Below, piece by piece: positions 7,683 to 15,810 of a DNA stretch of 19,738 nt; the first letter of the stretch is position 1; every line of letters starts with the position of its first letter. This DNA is from Salinisphaera sp035690525 (GTDB lineage: Bacteria; Pseudomonadota; Gammaproteobacteria; Nevskiales; Salinisphaeraceae). The stretch is taken from NCBI RefSeq assembly GCF_035690525.1, contig NZ_DASSKM010000017.1, positions 1-19,738 of the forward strand. Direction: 5' to 3'. The notes below the pieces were generated by a model. That model worked only from the letters and a program-made list of their open reading frames with translations. It made no database searches and was not told the DNA's origin. Both the position numbers and the translations under genes were made by a program.

Positions 7683-8507
7683 TTATTTCGGTACGTGGGC
7701 GAGCCAGTCGTGGCCGCTGTCGCCGTAGGCGATGAACCAGTCGTTGAGCAGGCTGTCGGTCTCGTTGTAGCGCAGCGGTCGGCCGCGCGCATCGGTGACT
7801 CGGCCGCCGGCGGCCGCGAGCACGCCGTGGCCGGCCGCGGTGTCCCATTCGCTGGTCGGGCCGAGCCGCGGATAGAAATCGGCGCCGCCTTCGGCGATGA
7901 CGCAGAACTTCAGCGACGAGCCCATGCTGACCGGTTCGTAATCGCCCATTCCGGCCAGCATCCGTTCGATCGCGTCCGATCGGTGCGAGCGCGACACCAG
8001 GATGCGCGGCTTGTCGGCGCGGGCGGGGCTGACCCGGATCGGCTCGATCTTGCCATTGCCCTGGCCATCGCCCTGGCCGTCGTCCCGGCGCCGAAACGCG
8101 CCCATGCCGGTCGCGCCGAACCAGAGCGTGTCCAGCGCCGGTGCATAGACAACGCCGAGCACCGGCCGGCCGTCCTCGATCAAAGCGATATTGATCGTGA
8201 ACTGATCGTTGCGGTTGACGAATTCCCGGGTGCCGTCCAGCGGATCGATGAGCCAGTATTCACGCCATTCCGAGCGCGTGTCGTAGTCGATCTCGGCGCC
8301 TTCCTCGGAAAGCTGCGGCGTATCCGGAGCAAGTTCGGAAAGCCCCGCGACGATGGCCCGGTGCGCGGCCAGGTCGGCTTGGGTCAGCGGGCTGTCGTCG
8401 TCTTTGGTGGCCACGTCGAAGTCGCTGCGATAAATAGGCAGCGTCTCGGCGCCGGCCTCGACGGCGATGCGGCAGACGGTATCCAGCAGTTCGCGGTTGA
8501 TCTCCAT
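7683..8507 (-). CDS. cysQ: 3'(2'),5'-bisphosphate nucleotidase CysQ
   Basis: Inositol-monophosphatase-fold, Mg-dependent phosphatase of 274 residues that dephosphorylates 3'-phosphoadenosine 5'-phosphate, the by-product of PAPS use in sulfate assimilation. Motifs seen: KDDDSPLTQAD (about 35-45), LSEE (66-69, metal ligand Glu), WLIDPLDGTREF (85-96, metal ligands Asp88 and Asp91) and GPTSEWDTAAGH near the C-terminus. It is about 28 residues longer than E. coli CysQ; part of the excess is a Gly/Gln/Asp loop near residues 143-153 encoded by a 12-bp tandem repeat. It lies 72 bp downstream of rhlB on the same strand but has its own promoter candidate. The ribosome site is weak. Inositol monophosphatase is the alternative, but the CysQ-type motif wording fits better. 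Confidence 0.92.
   Translation of the reverse strand: MEINRELLDTVCRIAVEAGAETLPIYRSDFDVATKDDDSPLTQADLAAHRAIVAGLSELAPDTPQLSEEGAEIDYDTRSEWREYWLIDPLDGTREFVNRNDQFTINIALIEDGRPVLGVVYAPALDTLWFGATGMGAFRRRDDGQGDGQGNGKIEPIRVSPARADKPRILVSRSHRSDAIERMLAGMGDYEPVSMGSSLKFCVIAEGGADFYPRLGPTSEWDTAAGHGVLAAAGGRVTDARGRPLRYNETDSLLNDWFIAYGDSGHDWLAHVPK
8058..8081. repeat. 12-bp tandem duplication inside cysQ
   Basis: GCCCTGGCCATC (8058-8069) and GCCCTGGCCGTC (8070-8081), 11 of 12 bases identical, keep the cysQ reading frame. They encode a doubled Asp-Gly-Gln-Gly unit on the minus strand in a probable surface loop of the protein. Looks like replication slippage. Confidence 0.7.
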
Positions 8508-8539
8508 GGTCCCGGCGTGCGTTCGCGGTCAAACCTTGC

Positions 8540-8567
8540 ATCATACCGGCCTTGCGACCGGGTACAA
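8540..8567 (-). promoter_or_regulatory. Candidate cysQ promoter
   Basis: On the minus strand, TTGTAC (8567-8562, 3/6 to the -35 consensus), 16-bp spacer, TATGAT (8545-8540, 5/6 to the -10 consensus), in the 72-bp gap between rhlB and cysQ. Transcription would start near 8533, about 26 nt before the cysQ ATG. It shares GGCCGGTATGATGC with the mrcA promoter and overlaps the hairpin at 8547-8572. Confidence 0.4.
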
Positions 8568-8572
8568 GGCCG
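8547..8572 (-). terminator. Hairpin after rhlB, no T-run
   Basis: CGGCCTTG (8547-8554) pairs with CAAGGCCG (8565-8572) around a 10-base loop, 8 bp after the rhlB stop. No T-run follows, so it is at best a transcript-end stabilising hairpin or part of a Rho-dependent terminator. The same bases hold the cysQ promoter candidate. Confidence 0.3.
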
Positions 8573-8579
8573 CCGCCGA

Positions 8580-9896
<1,317 letters not shown>

Positions 9897-9940
9897 TGAA
9901 TTCTCGTCGCGCCGGGGTCGGCGATCCCGGAAAAGGGTTG

Positions 9941-9972
9941 AAAAAATGCTTGAGATTAGCTCCAATACAAGC
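9941..9972 (-). terminator. Possible attenuator in the rhlB leader
   Basis: On the minus strand GCTTG (9972-9968) pairs with CAAGC (9952-9948), with an inner ATT/AAT pairing and a GGAGCT loop, followed directly by A and six T residues (9946-9941). This is the layout of a weak intrinsic terminator. It lies 45-76 nt upstream of the rhlB ATG and downstream of the candidate promoter, so it would act inside the leader. The stem is short, so function is uncertain. Confidence 0.35.
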
Positions 9973-10004
9973 GAAGATAGGAATGCAGCGAACCGTTGCA
10001 TGCT

Positions 10005-10021
10005 CGAGTTGTATCAACTCG
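10005..10021. repeat. Perfect 7-bp inverted repeat in rhlB/trxA intergenic region
   Basis: CGAGTTG (10005-10011), TAT, CAACTCG (10015-10021). It could be an operator or an RNA hairpin near the 5' end of the long rhlB leader. No T-run adjoins it on either strand. Confidence 0.5.
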
Positions 10022-10050
10022 CTTTCCGGCGCTTGCTTTGTACAATCCAT

Positions 10051-10079
10051 ATTATAACAGCTTGTGATCATGGCGACCG
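10051..10079 (-). promoter_or_regulatory. Candidate rhlB promoter
   Basis: A perfect TATAAT on the minus strand (10056-10051) with a poor -35 (CGGTCG at 10079-10074, 17-bp spacer). Transcription would begin near 10044, giving a leader of about 148 nt that includes the inverted repeat and the hairpin/T-run described separately. Confidence 0.4.
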
Positions 10080-10211
10080 GGTCGCCGGTCATTGGCAAGC
10101 TTGCAAACATTCCCCGCGCCCCTAGTTAGGTGTCTGAGGCTTCGGTTCTTCCACGAGCTGGAAGCCGATCAACCCGATTCCATATTGTCCTACCCCGATG
10201 TGAGGACGCTC

Positions 10212-10538
10212 ATGAGTGAAAATATCGTCAAAGTCAGTGACGACAGCTTTGAAAACGACGTGCTGTCGGCTACCGGCCCCATCCTGGTCGATTACTGGGC
10301 CGAGTGGTGCGGCCCCTGCAAGCAGATTGCCCCGGTGCTCGACGAGCTCGCCGACGACTACGAAGGCAAGCTGACCATCGCCAAACTCAATGTCGACGAG
10401 AACCCGAACACGCCGCCGCGCTACGGCATTCGCGGCATCCCGACCCTGATGCTGTTCAAGGACGGCGAAGTGGCCGGAACCAAGGTCGGCGCTGTCTCCA
10501 AGAGCCAGCTCGCCGAATTTGTCGATCAGCATATCTAG
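10212..10538 (+). CDS. trxA: Thioredoxin 1
   Basis: General dithiol-disulfide reductant of the cytoplasm, 108 residues, the family's normal length. Active site WCGPC at residues 32-36, the cis-proline loop RGIPTLMLF at about 72-80, and buried Asp27. The N-terminus MSENIVKVSDDSF is very close to E. coli TrxA. The ATG at 10212 follows TGAGGA at 10201-10206. An in-frame upstream extension to 10092 exists but is not homologous. It is divergent from rhlB and 111 bp upstream of rho, the same order as in E. coli. No anomalies. Confidence 0.98.
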   Translation: MSENIVKVSDDSFENDVLSATGPILVDYWAEWCGPCKQIAPVLDELADDYEGKLTIAKLNVDENPNTPPRYGIRGIPTLMLFKDGEVAGTKVGAVSKSQLAEFVDQHI

Positions 10539-10551
10539 TCTGCTTCGACCC

Positions 10552-10581
10552 GCGTGCCGCCGAGTGCGATCGGCGGCACGC
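10552..10581 (+). terminator. Strong hairpin between trxA and rho, no T-run
   Basis: GCGTGCCGCCG (10552-10562) pairs perfectly with CGGCGGCACGC (10571-10581) around an 8-base loop, 13 bp after the trxA stop. It is followed by ATTCAACTCTCATC, not a T-run. It could end or protect the trxA transcript, or form part of the rho leader, which in E. coli is subject to Rho-dependent autoregulation. Confidence 0.5.
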
Positions 10582-10649
10582 ATTCAACTCTCATCCTCGA
10601 ATCGTTGCCCGACCGGGCGGCGATCTATCCCGAACGAGCGTATATAACC

Positions 10650-12176
10650 GTGTCCGAAGAAACTGTTGAAGAACGCCAGCCCAAGGATTCCACCACCGCC
10701 AATAACAACAACGGCGGCAATGGCGGCAACGGCGGCGGTAACAACAACCGTCGGGGCCGGCGTCGCAAGAACAATAGCGGCGGCCCGAATAACAACAAGA
10801 AGAACAACGGCAACCGCGGCCGGTCCGGCGGCAACAAGGGGCCGAACAATCCGCCGAACGAGGATATCGACGAGGCCGAATTCGAAGCCTACGCCGGCGC
10901 GGCCGGCGACGGGCCGATCCTCAATCTGACCGAGCTCAAGAGCAAGACCGCCGCCGAGCTGATGGAAATGGCCCAGGACATGGACCTGGACAACATTTCC
11001 CGACTGCGCAAGCAGGACCTGATCTTCGCCATGCTCAAGGCGCACGCCAAATCCGGCGAGCGCATCTACGGCGACGGCGTGCTCGAGATCCTGTCCGATG
11101 GCTTCGGGTTTCTGCGCTCGAACGAGTCGTCCTATATGGCCGGTCCGGACGACATCTACGTCTCGCCGAGCCAGATCCGTCGCTTTTCGCTGCGCACCGG
11201 CGACAACATCCGGGGCCGTATCCGGCCGCCGAAGGAATCCGAGCGCTATTTCGCGCTGCTCAAGGTGGACGATATCAACGAGGACCCGCCCGAGAAGTCC
11301 AAGGGCAAGGTCCTGTTCGAGAATCTCACGCCGCTGTTCCCGACCGAACGGCTGCACATGGAGATCGGCAACGGCGCGACCGAGGACATCACCGCCCGCA
11401 CGATCGATCTGGTCGCCCCCTTCGGCAAGGGTCAGCGCGGCCTGATCGTCTCGCCGCCCAAGGCCGGCAAGACGATGATGATGCAGAATATCGCCCAGTC
11501 GATCGCGCATAATCATCCCGACTGCCACCTCATCGTGCTGCTCATCGACGAGCGCCCCGAGGAAGTGACCGAAATGGAGCGCGGTGTGCGCGGTGAAGTC
11601 GTGTCCTCGACCTTCGACGAGCCGGCCTCCCGTCATGTTCAGGTCGCCGATATGGTGATCGAGAAGGCCAAGCGGCTGGTCGAGCACAAGAAGGACGTGG
11701 TCATCCTGCTCGATTCCATCACCCGTCTGGCGCGTGCCTACAACACCGTGGCGCCGTCGTCGGGCAAGGTGCTGACCGGCGGCGTGGACGCCAACGCCCT
11801 ACAGAAGCCCAAGCGCTTTTTCGGCGCGGCTCGCAATGTGGAAGAAGGCGGCAGCCTGACCATCATGGCCACCGCGCTGATCGAGACCGGCTCCAAGATG
11901 GACGAGGTCATCTACGAGGAATTCAAGGGCACCGGCAACATGGAGATCCATATGGATCGCCGGATCGCCGAGAAGCGCATTTATCCGGCCATCCACGTCA
12001 ATCGCTCCGGCACCCGGCGCGAAGAGAAGATGGTTCCGGCCGACGAGCTGCAACGCATGTGGGTGCTGCGCAAGCTGTTGCACGGCATGGACGATCTGGC
12101 GGCGATGGAACTGCTCATCGATCGCATGAAGCAGACCAAGACCAACGCCGAGTTCTTCGCATCGATGAAGCGCTGA
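10650..12176 (+). CDS. rho: Transcription termination factor Rho with Asn/Gly/Arg-rich N-terminal extension
   Basis: Hexameric RNA-dependent ATPase that ends transcription, 508 residues against 419 in E. coli. From residue 92 onward it aligns without gaps that I can see to E. coli Rho: NLTELKSKTAAEL starts the N-terminal helix domain, then the cold-shock-like RNA-binding domain (GDGVLEILSDGFGFLR), PPKAGKT (Walker A, about 265-272), LLIDERPEE (Walker B), GKVLTGGVDANAL (Q-loop region), and the R-loop/C-terminal region. The extra 90 residues lie in front. Residues 17-70 contain 21 Asn, 15 Gly and 11 Arg/Lys and look disordered, followed by an acidic stretch (71-79). The GTG at 10650 gives MSEETVEE; the frame is open upstream to 10554. 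The ribosome site is poor. Extension is seen; its role is unknown. Confidence 0.95.
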   Translation: MSEETVEERQPKDSTTANNNNGGNGGNGGGNNNRRGRRRKNNSGGPNNNKKNNGNRGRSGGNKGPNNPPNEDIDEAEFEAYAGAAGDGPILNLTELKSKTAAELMEMAQDMDLDNISRLRKQDLIFAMLKAHAKSGERIYGDGVLEILSDGFGFLRSNESSYMAGPDDIYVSPSQIRRFSLRTGDNIRGRIRPPKESERYFALLKVDDINEDPPEKSKGKVLFENLTPLFPTERLHMEIGNGATEDITARTIDLVAPFGKGQRGLIVSPPKAGKTMMMQNIAQSIAHNHPDCHLIVLLIDERPEEVTEMERGVRGEVVSSTFDEPASRHVQVADMVIEKAKRLVEHKKDVVILLDSITRLARAYNTVAPSSGKVLTGGVDANALQKPKRFFGAARNVEEGGSLTIMATALIETGSKMDEVIYEEFKGTGNMEIHMDRRIAEKRIYPAIHVNRSGTRREEKMVPADELQRMWVLRKLLHGMDDLAAMELLIDRMKQTKTNAEFFASMKR

Positions 12177-12183
12177 CGCCAGA

Positions 12184-12202
12184 AGCGCGGTTCGCCCGCG
12201 CT
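12184..12202. terminator. Hairpin between convergent rho and pqiC, no T-run
   Basis: AGCGCGG (12184-12190), TTCGC, CCGCGCT (12196-12202), 7 bp after the rho stop and overlapping the pqiC stop codon. The two convergent genes are separated by only 24 bp, so the hairpin could serve both strands. Lack of a T-run makes intrinsic termination doubtful. Confidence 0.35.
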
Positions 12203-12827
12203 ATGACCCGGGCGGGGCCGGGCGCAGAACGCCAGCCAGTGTCGAGGCCACGCTGCGGCCAACCGTTTGCCATCCACGGGACAAACTTTTTACCAGCGCC
12301 GGATAGCCGTCGGTCTTCAGCGGCACGGCTTGATTGAACGCCCGGCCGGCCAAAGTCGCGCCGTCCGGGCCGACCAGCGTCCAGCGGCCGGCGATATGGG
12401 CCTTGCCGTCGTAGCGCCCCAAGAACTGGTCGACGTGGGTTTGCAGTCGATACCGGCCCTGCGGACCGCCACCGGTACGAACCACGTTCACGCCGGACAG
12501 ACGCCGCCGGAGAACCGTGTACAGGTCGTCTGTGAGCTGGCTCGAGAGCGACGACGCCCAGCGGTTATCGTTGGCGATCACCACGCGATGCGGCCCGGTC
12601 TGATAGACGATGCCGCCGTCGTTCAGATAGGAAGCGGTCGACACCGGCGCGATCGTCAGGGTTGGCGCGCCGGGCCGCGGCGCGCTATCGGGCGCGCCCG
12701 GGCCGGCGTTTAGAACGAACAATGACGGCGAACCCGCGGTGCTCGCGCAGCCCGAGGCCAGCGCGAGCGAAGCGCCGAGCCCGGCGGCTACGACAAGGCG
12801 GCAAAGCGTGGTGCGACGGGGGGTCAT
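12201..12827 (-). CDS. pqiC: PqiC-type outer-membrane lipoprotein of the Pqi lipid transport system
   Basis: ABC-type transport auxiliary lipoprotein of 208 residues. In E. coli PqiC (YmbA) sits in the outer membrane and forms a ring that receives the PqiB tube. A lipoprotein signal is visible with lipobox A-S-G-C and Cys near residue 27. The family segment follows: SPSLFVLNAG, then PVSTASYLNDGGIVYQTGPH and ANDNRWASSLSSQL, typical of the strand-and-loop core. The ATG at 12827 overlaps the pqiB stop as ATGA, so it is co-translated with pqiB. Length is slightly above the E. coli protein. Last gene of the pqiABC group. Confidence 0.93.
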   Translation of the reverse strand: MTPRRTTLCRLVVAAGLGASLALASGCASTAGSPSLFVLNAGPGAPDSAPRPGAPTLTIAPVSTASYLNDGGIVYQTGPHRVVIANDNRWASSLSSQLTDDLYTVLRRRLSGVNVVRTGGGPQGRYRLQTHVDQFLGRYDGKAHIAGRWTLVGPDGATLAGRAFNQAVPLKTDGYPALVKSLSRGWQTVGRSVASTLAGVLRPAPPGS

Positions 12828-14476
12828 GGGCGGGCCTCTGGCACGGGGTCCTCGCCGTCGGGGCGGCCGAAGATCAGCGAATTGGGGTGATTGCGCAGCG
12901 TACGCGTAAGCGGCGCGACGTTGTCGAGTACCTGATTCAGGCGATTCATGGTCCGATTGAGCTGCCGGTAAACCGGCGCGCCCTGCTGGAAATTGTCCAG
13001 CGTGTGCTGCAGTTGCTGTAGCGTTTCGTTGATCTCGCCCGGCAGATTCTGCGTGCCCGGTGCGGCCAATAACGCATTGATACGATGCGTGGCCTGGCGC
13101 AGTTGTTCCAGCATGTCGTTGGCCGTGCCCGCGGCGTGCTCGAGCTGCTTGGCGATCGCGCCGATGTCGAGATTGTTGAGCGTGTTCATCAGGTTCGACA
13201 GCTGTTGCTGGATGCTGGTGATCCGGCTCGGCTCGCTGGGGAACACCGGATAGTGGCCCACGGCCTGGGCGGTGTAGTCCTTGGCATGGGCGTCGAACGT
13301 CAGATCGATGAACATCGAGCCGGTCAGCAAATTGGCCGACTTGATGGTCGCGCGCAGGCCGTGTTGAAAGAACTGCCGGTTACGTCGGCGCCATTTTTTG
13401 TTCGACCAATCCGCCCAGCCCAGGCTCGGGCGCTGCGGCTCGATCGCGATCAGCACCGGGATTTTGAAACCGGAGAAACTCGACAGTTTGAAATCCGGCG
13501 GATAAAAAGGCACTTTTTCGACCGTGCCCACCCGCAGACCGCGATACTCGACCGCCGCGCCGGCATGCAGCCCGCGTACCGAGTCATCGAGCAGGACCAC
13601 ATACTTCACCTTGCGCTTGTAGCGGTCCTGGATCGCCGCGTTATGGGTTTCGTAAAGCTTGAACCGCTCACCGTTTTGGGCCGGCTTGCCGCTTTCGACA
13701 TCCGCCGGCTGGCCAAAGGTGATGCCGCCGGCGAGCAGACTCTGCAGCGAGCCGAGTTGCACGTCGACGCCGCCCGAGTCCAAATGCAGATCCACGCCCG
13801 AGCGCAGCCAAAACTGCGTGGCGTGGGTTATCAGCCGGGAATACGGCCGGCCGATGAATACTGTATAGACCGTTTGTCGTTTGCCCACCGAGAACCGCCT
13901 GTCCTCGATCCGGCCCACGTTCTGGCCCTGATAGATGATCGGGTCGTCCATCGACAGGCCGTTGTTGGCCGAACTGACCAATTCAATCGTCAGTCCGGGT
14001 TTGTTGCTGTGCGTCGGCGGCGGATTGTCCTGAACTTGGTAGCGCCGTTTGTCGCTATGTTTGTCCGCTGGGCGCATCTGCAGATAGGCGCCGGAAATAA
14101 TGGTGTTCAGCCCGGTAATGCCCTGCGGCCCGACGCGCGGCTTGATCACCCAGAATTTGGCGTCGTCGCCGAGCAGCTTGGCGCTCTCGGGCTTCATTTG
14201 TACCGTGACCACCGCGCCCTGATAGTCGCTGGCCAGCTTTACACCGGTCACGTGGCCGACCGGGACGCTGCGTACCTTGAGTTGGGTGTTGCCGGGGTCG
14301 ATGCCTTCGGCGGTGTCCATGTCCAACCGGATGACAGGCCCGCGCGAGGCGAAGTTGTCGTAGACCAGCCAGCCGCCGATCAGCGCCGCTGCCAGCGGTA
14401 TCAGCCACGCCGGCGAAAGGCGCCGGCGGCGTGGTTGGCAAAGTTCGGCGGTGTCGTCGGGCAGGTTATCGCTCAT
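12824..14476 (-). CDS. pqiB: PqiB, MCE-domain lipid transport tube protein
   Basis: 550 residues, the size of E. coli PqiB, a hexameric protein that spans the periplasm and moves lipids between membranes. One N-terminal membrane helix (about 20-42) is followed by three MCE repeats: about 44-135 (start RGPVIRLDMDTAEGIDPG), 158-255 (PGLTIELVSSANNGLSMDDP), and 288-400 (VVLLDDSVRGLHAGAAVEYRG). A long helical C-terminal part (about 425-540, rich in Gln, Leu and Asn) forms the needle in the known structure. Start ATG overlaps the pqiA stop, and the stop overlaps the pqiC start, both as ATGA. YebT/LetB would have seven MCE repeats, so PqiB is the better name. Confidence 0.94.
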   Translation of the reverse strand: MSDNLPDDTAELCQPRRRRLSPAWLIPLAAALIGGWLVYDNFASRGPVIRLDMDTAEGIDPGNTQLKVRSVPVGHVTGVKLASDYQGAVVTVQMKPESAKLLGDDAKFWVIKPRVGPQGITGLNTIISGAYLQMRPADKHSDKRRYQVQDNPPPTHSNKPGLTIELVSSANNGLSMDDPIIYQGQNVGRIEDRRFSVGKRQTVYTVFIGRPYSRLITHATQFWLRSGVDLHLDSGGVDVQLGSLQSLLAGGITFGQPADVESGKPAQNGERFKLYETHNAAIQDRYKRKVKYVVLLDDSVRGLHAGAAVEYRGLRVGTVEKVPFYPPDFKLSSFSGFKIPVLIAIEPQRPSLGWADWSNKKWRRRNRQFFQHGLRATIKSANLLTGSMFIDLTFDAHAKDYTAQAVGHYPVFPSEPSRITSIQQQLSNLMNTLNNLDIGAIAKQLEHAAGTANDMLEQLRQATHRINALLAAPGTQNLPGEINETLQQLQHTLDNFQQGAPVYRQLNRTMNRLNQVLDNVAPLTRTLRNHPNSLIFGRPDGEDPVPEARP

Positions 14477-15810
14477 AAAACGTCATTCGGCGCGGCCTCG
14501 GGTCGGTCGGAATAATCGGGCCAAAGTAGACGGGTATCGAAGCTCAAGGCCGCGATCATGGTCAGGATTACCACGCCGGCGAAAGCCGCCGCGCCGGGGC
14601 CGGGTTCGATCGCCATCAGCGCCCCGGCCTGTACCAGCGTCGTCAGCACGGCCACGACGAAGACATCGATCATCGACCAGCGGCCGATTTTCTCCGTGAT
14701 CCGGTAGATCCGTGTACGCGCGAGCGACGCGCCGGACCGGCCGCGGGCGGCGAGGCACAGCCAGGTCAGTGCCACGATCTTGGAGATCGGCACCATGATG
14801 CTGGCGACGAAGATCACCGCGGCGATCGGCCAGTCGCCCGCTGCGGCCAAATGCAGCACGCCGGCCGCGATGGTCTGTGGCTGGGCGTTGCCGAGCGTGA
14901 CCGTGAACAGCACCGGATAAAGGTTGGCCGGAATATAAAGCAGCGTGGCGGTGAGCAGCAGCGCCCAGGTGAGCTGGATGCGATCGACTCGCAAGCCATG
15001 TCGGCGTTTACCACAGCGCGGACAGCGGCGGTCGCGGTCGATCGCGAACGGGGCATCGCAGGCGCGACAGGCCGCCAGCGACTGACTGCGCCCGCTGGCG
15101 CCCGGGCGCGCGCGGTAATCGGGTGCGGGCCGCGGGGCGATCGCGTTCCACAGCGCGCTCCAGTCGATGAGCGTGAGCGTGCGTAGCAGCAGCAGCGCAT
15201 AGAAACAGAAAGCGACGAACGAGACGCGGATATGAATATCGGCCAGGGAAACGATCTTGATCAGGCTGACCAGTACGCCGACGATGAAGACGTCGGACAT
15301 CATCCACGGTTCGAGCGGGCGCAGCAGGCGAGCCAAAGGGATCGCGCCCGGCAGCCGCCGTTGGCCCGCGCCGAGACAAAGATATACCAGCGCGGCCAGA
15401 TACAGGCCGGGGAAAACCACCGTCGTCGCCAGCAGCAGCACCGCCAGCGCGCCGTAGCCGTCGCCGACCAGCGCGCTCATCGTGTCGCCGAAGCTCATGA
15501 CGTGGCCGACCCCGTGGGTGGAGAATCCGAGAAACGGAAAAGCGAAGACGAGCCCCAGCACAATCAGCGCGGCGATCGCCCAAGCCATCGGCGCCTGTGC
15601 ATCGCGGCCCGCCGTGCCGGTCAGATGGTGATGACAGCGCGGGCAGCGGGCGCGTTGGCCGGGGCGGCGATCCGGCAGGCGGACCAGCCAGTCGCATTCG
15701 CGGCACAGAGCGAGCCGGTGCAACGGCTCGGGCGTCGCGTGGCCGGCCGTGGCGCCGTGGCCACCGGTTCGCGGCTCGGCTTTAGCGCTTGCCGATGTCG
15801 ACGTAGTCAC
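14473..15810 (-). CDS. pqiA: PqiA integral membrane protein (two fused PqiA units)
   Basis: Inner-membrane partner of PqiB, 445 residues from the GTG at 15810. Two homologous halves each begin with a rubredoxin-like zinc ribbon: Cys36-x2-Cys39 with Cys56-x2-Cys59, and Cys248-x2-Cys251 with Cys263-x2-Cys266. Each ribbon is followed by about four membrane segments. The second half carries LYIPANLYPVLFT, a family hallmark, and the SDVFIVGVLVSLIKI / IDVFVVAVLTTLVQ motifs mark equivalent helices. The GTG lies inside the 3' end of gltA (29-bp overlap) and has no clear ribosome site. A TTG at residue 30, just before the first ribbon, is an alternative start. The C-terminus overlaps pqiB as ATGA. Confidence 0.9.
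   Translation of the reverse strand: MTTSTSASAKAEPRTGGHGATAGHATPEPLHRLALCRECDWLVRLPDRRPGQRARCPRCHHHLTGTAGRDAQAPMAWAIAALIVLGLVFAFPFLGFSTHGVGHVMSFGDTMSALVGDGYGALAVLLLATTVVFPGLYLAALVYLCLGAGQRRLPGAIPLARLLRPLEPWMMSDVFIVGVLVSLIKIVSLADIHIRVSFVAFCFYALLLLRTLTLIDWSALWNAIAPRPAPDYRARPGASGRSQSLAACRACDAPFAIDRDRRCPRCGKRRHGLRVDRIQLTWALLLTATLLYIPANLYPVLFTVTLGNAQPQTIAAGVLHLAAAGDWPIAAVIFVASIMVPISKIVALTWLCLAARGRSGASLARTRIYRITEKIGRWSMIDVFVVAVLTTLVQAGALMAIEPGPGAAAFAGVVILTMIAALSFDTRLLWPDYSDRPEAAPNDVL

Larger units (their letters stand above)
9897..10211. other. Divergent rhlB/trxA intergenic region
   Basis: 315 bp without a supported gene, noticeably more AT-rich than its surroundings around 9931-10070. It contains the rhlB leader with a hairpin/T-run (9941-9972), a perfect inverted repeat CGAGTTG-TAT-CAACTCG (10005-10021), a consensus TATAAT on the minus strand (10056-10051), a 10-bp palindrome GCAAGCTTGC (10095-10104), and a GGCTTC/GAAGCC pairing (10138-10143 with 10161-10166) in the putative trxA leader. 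I could not find a convincing trxA promoter: TTGGCA at 10092-10097 is a good -35 but has no matching -10. Confidence 0.6.

Noticed and set aside
10700..10860. Asn/Gly codon-rich stretch as a DNA tandem repeat or sequencing artefact
   Set aside because: AAC/AAT and GGC codons are mixed irregularly with Arg, Lys and Pro codons and the frame stays open, so it looks like selected low-complexity coding sequence.
13085..14515. 476-codon plus-strand frame opposite pqiB
   Set aside because: Shadow of pqiB codon bias; no signature, and pqiB is complete and in an operon.
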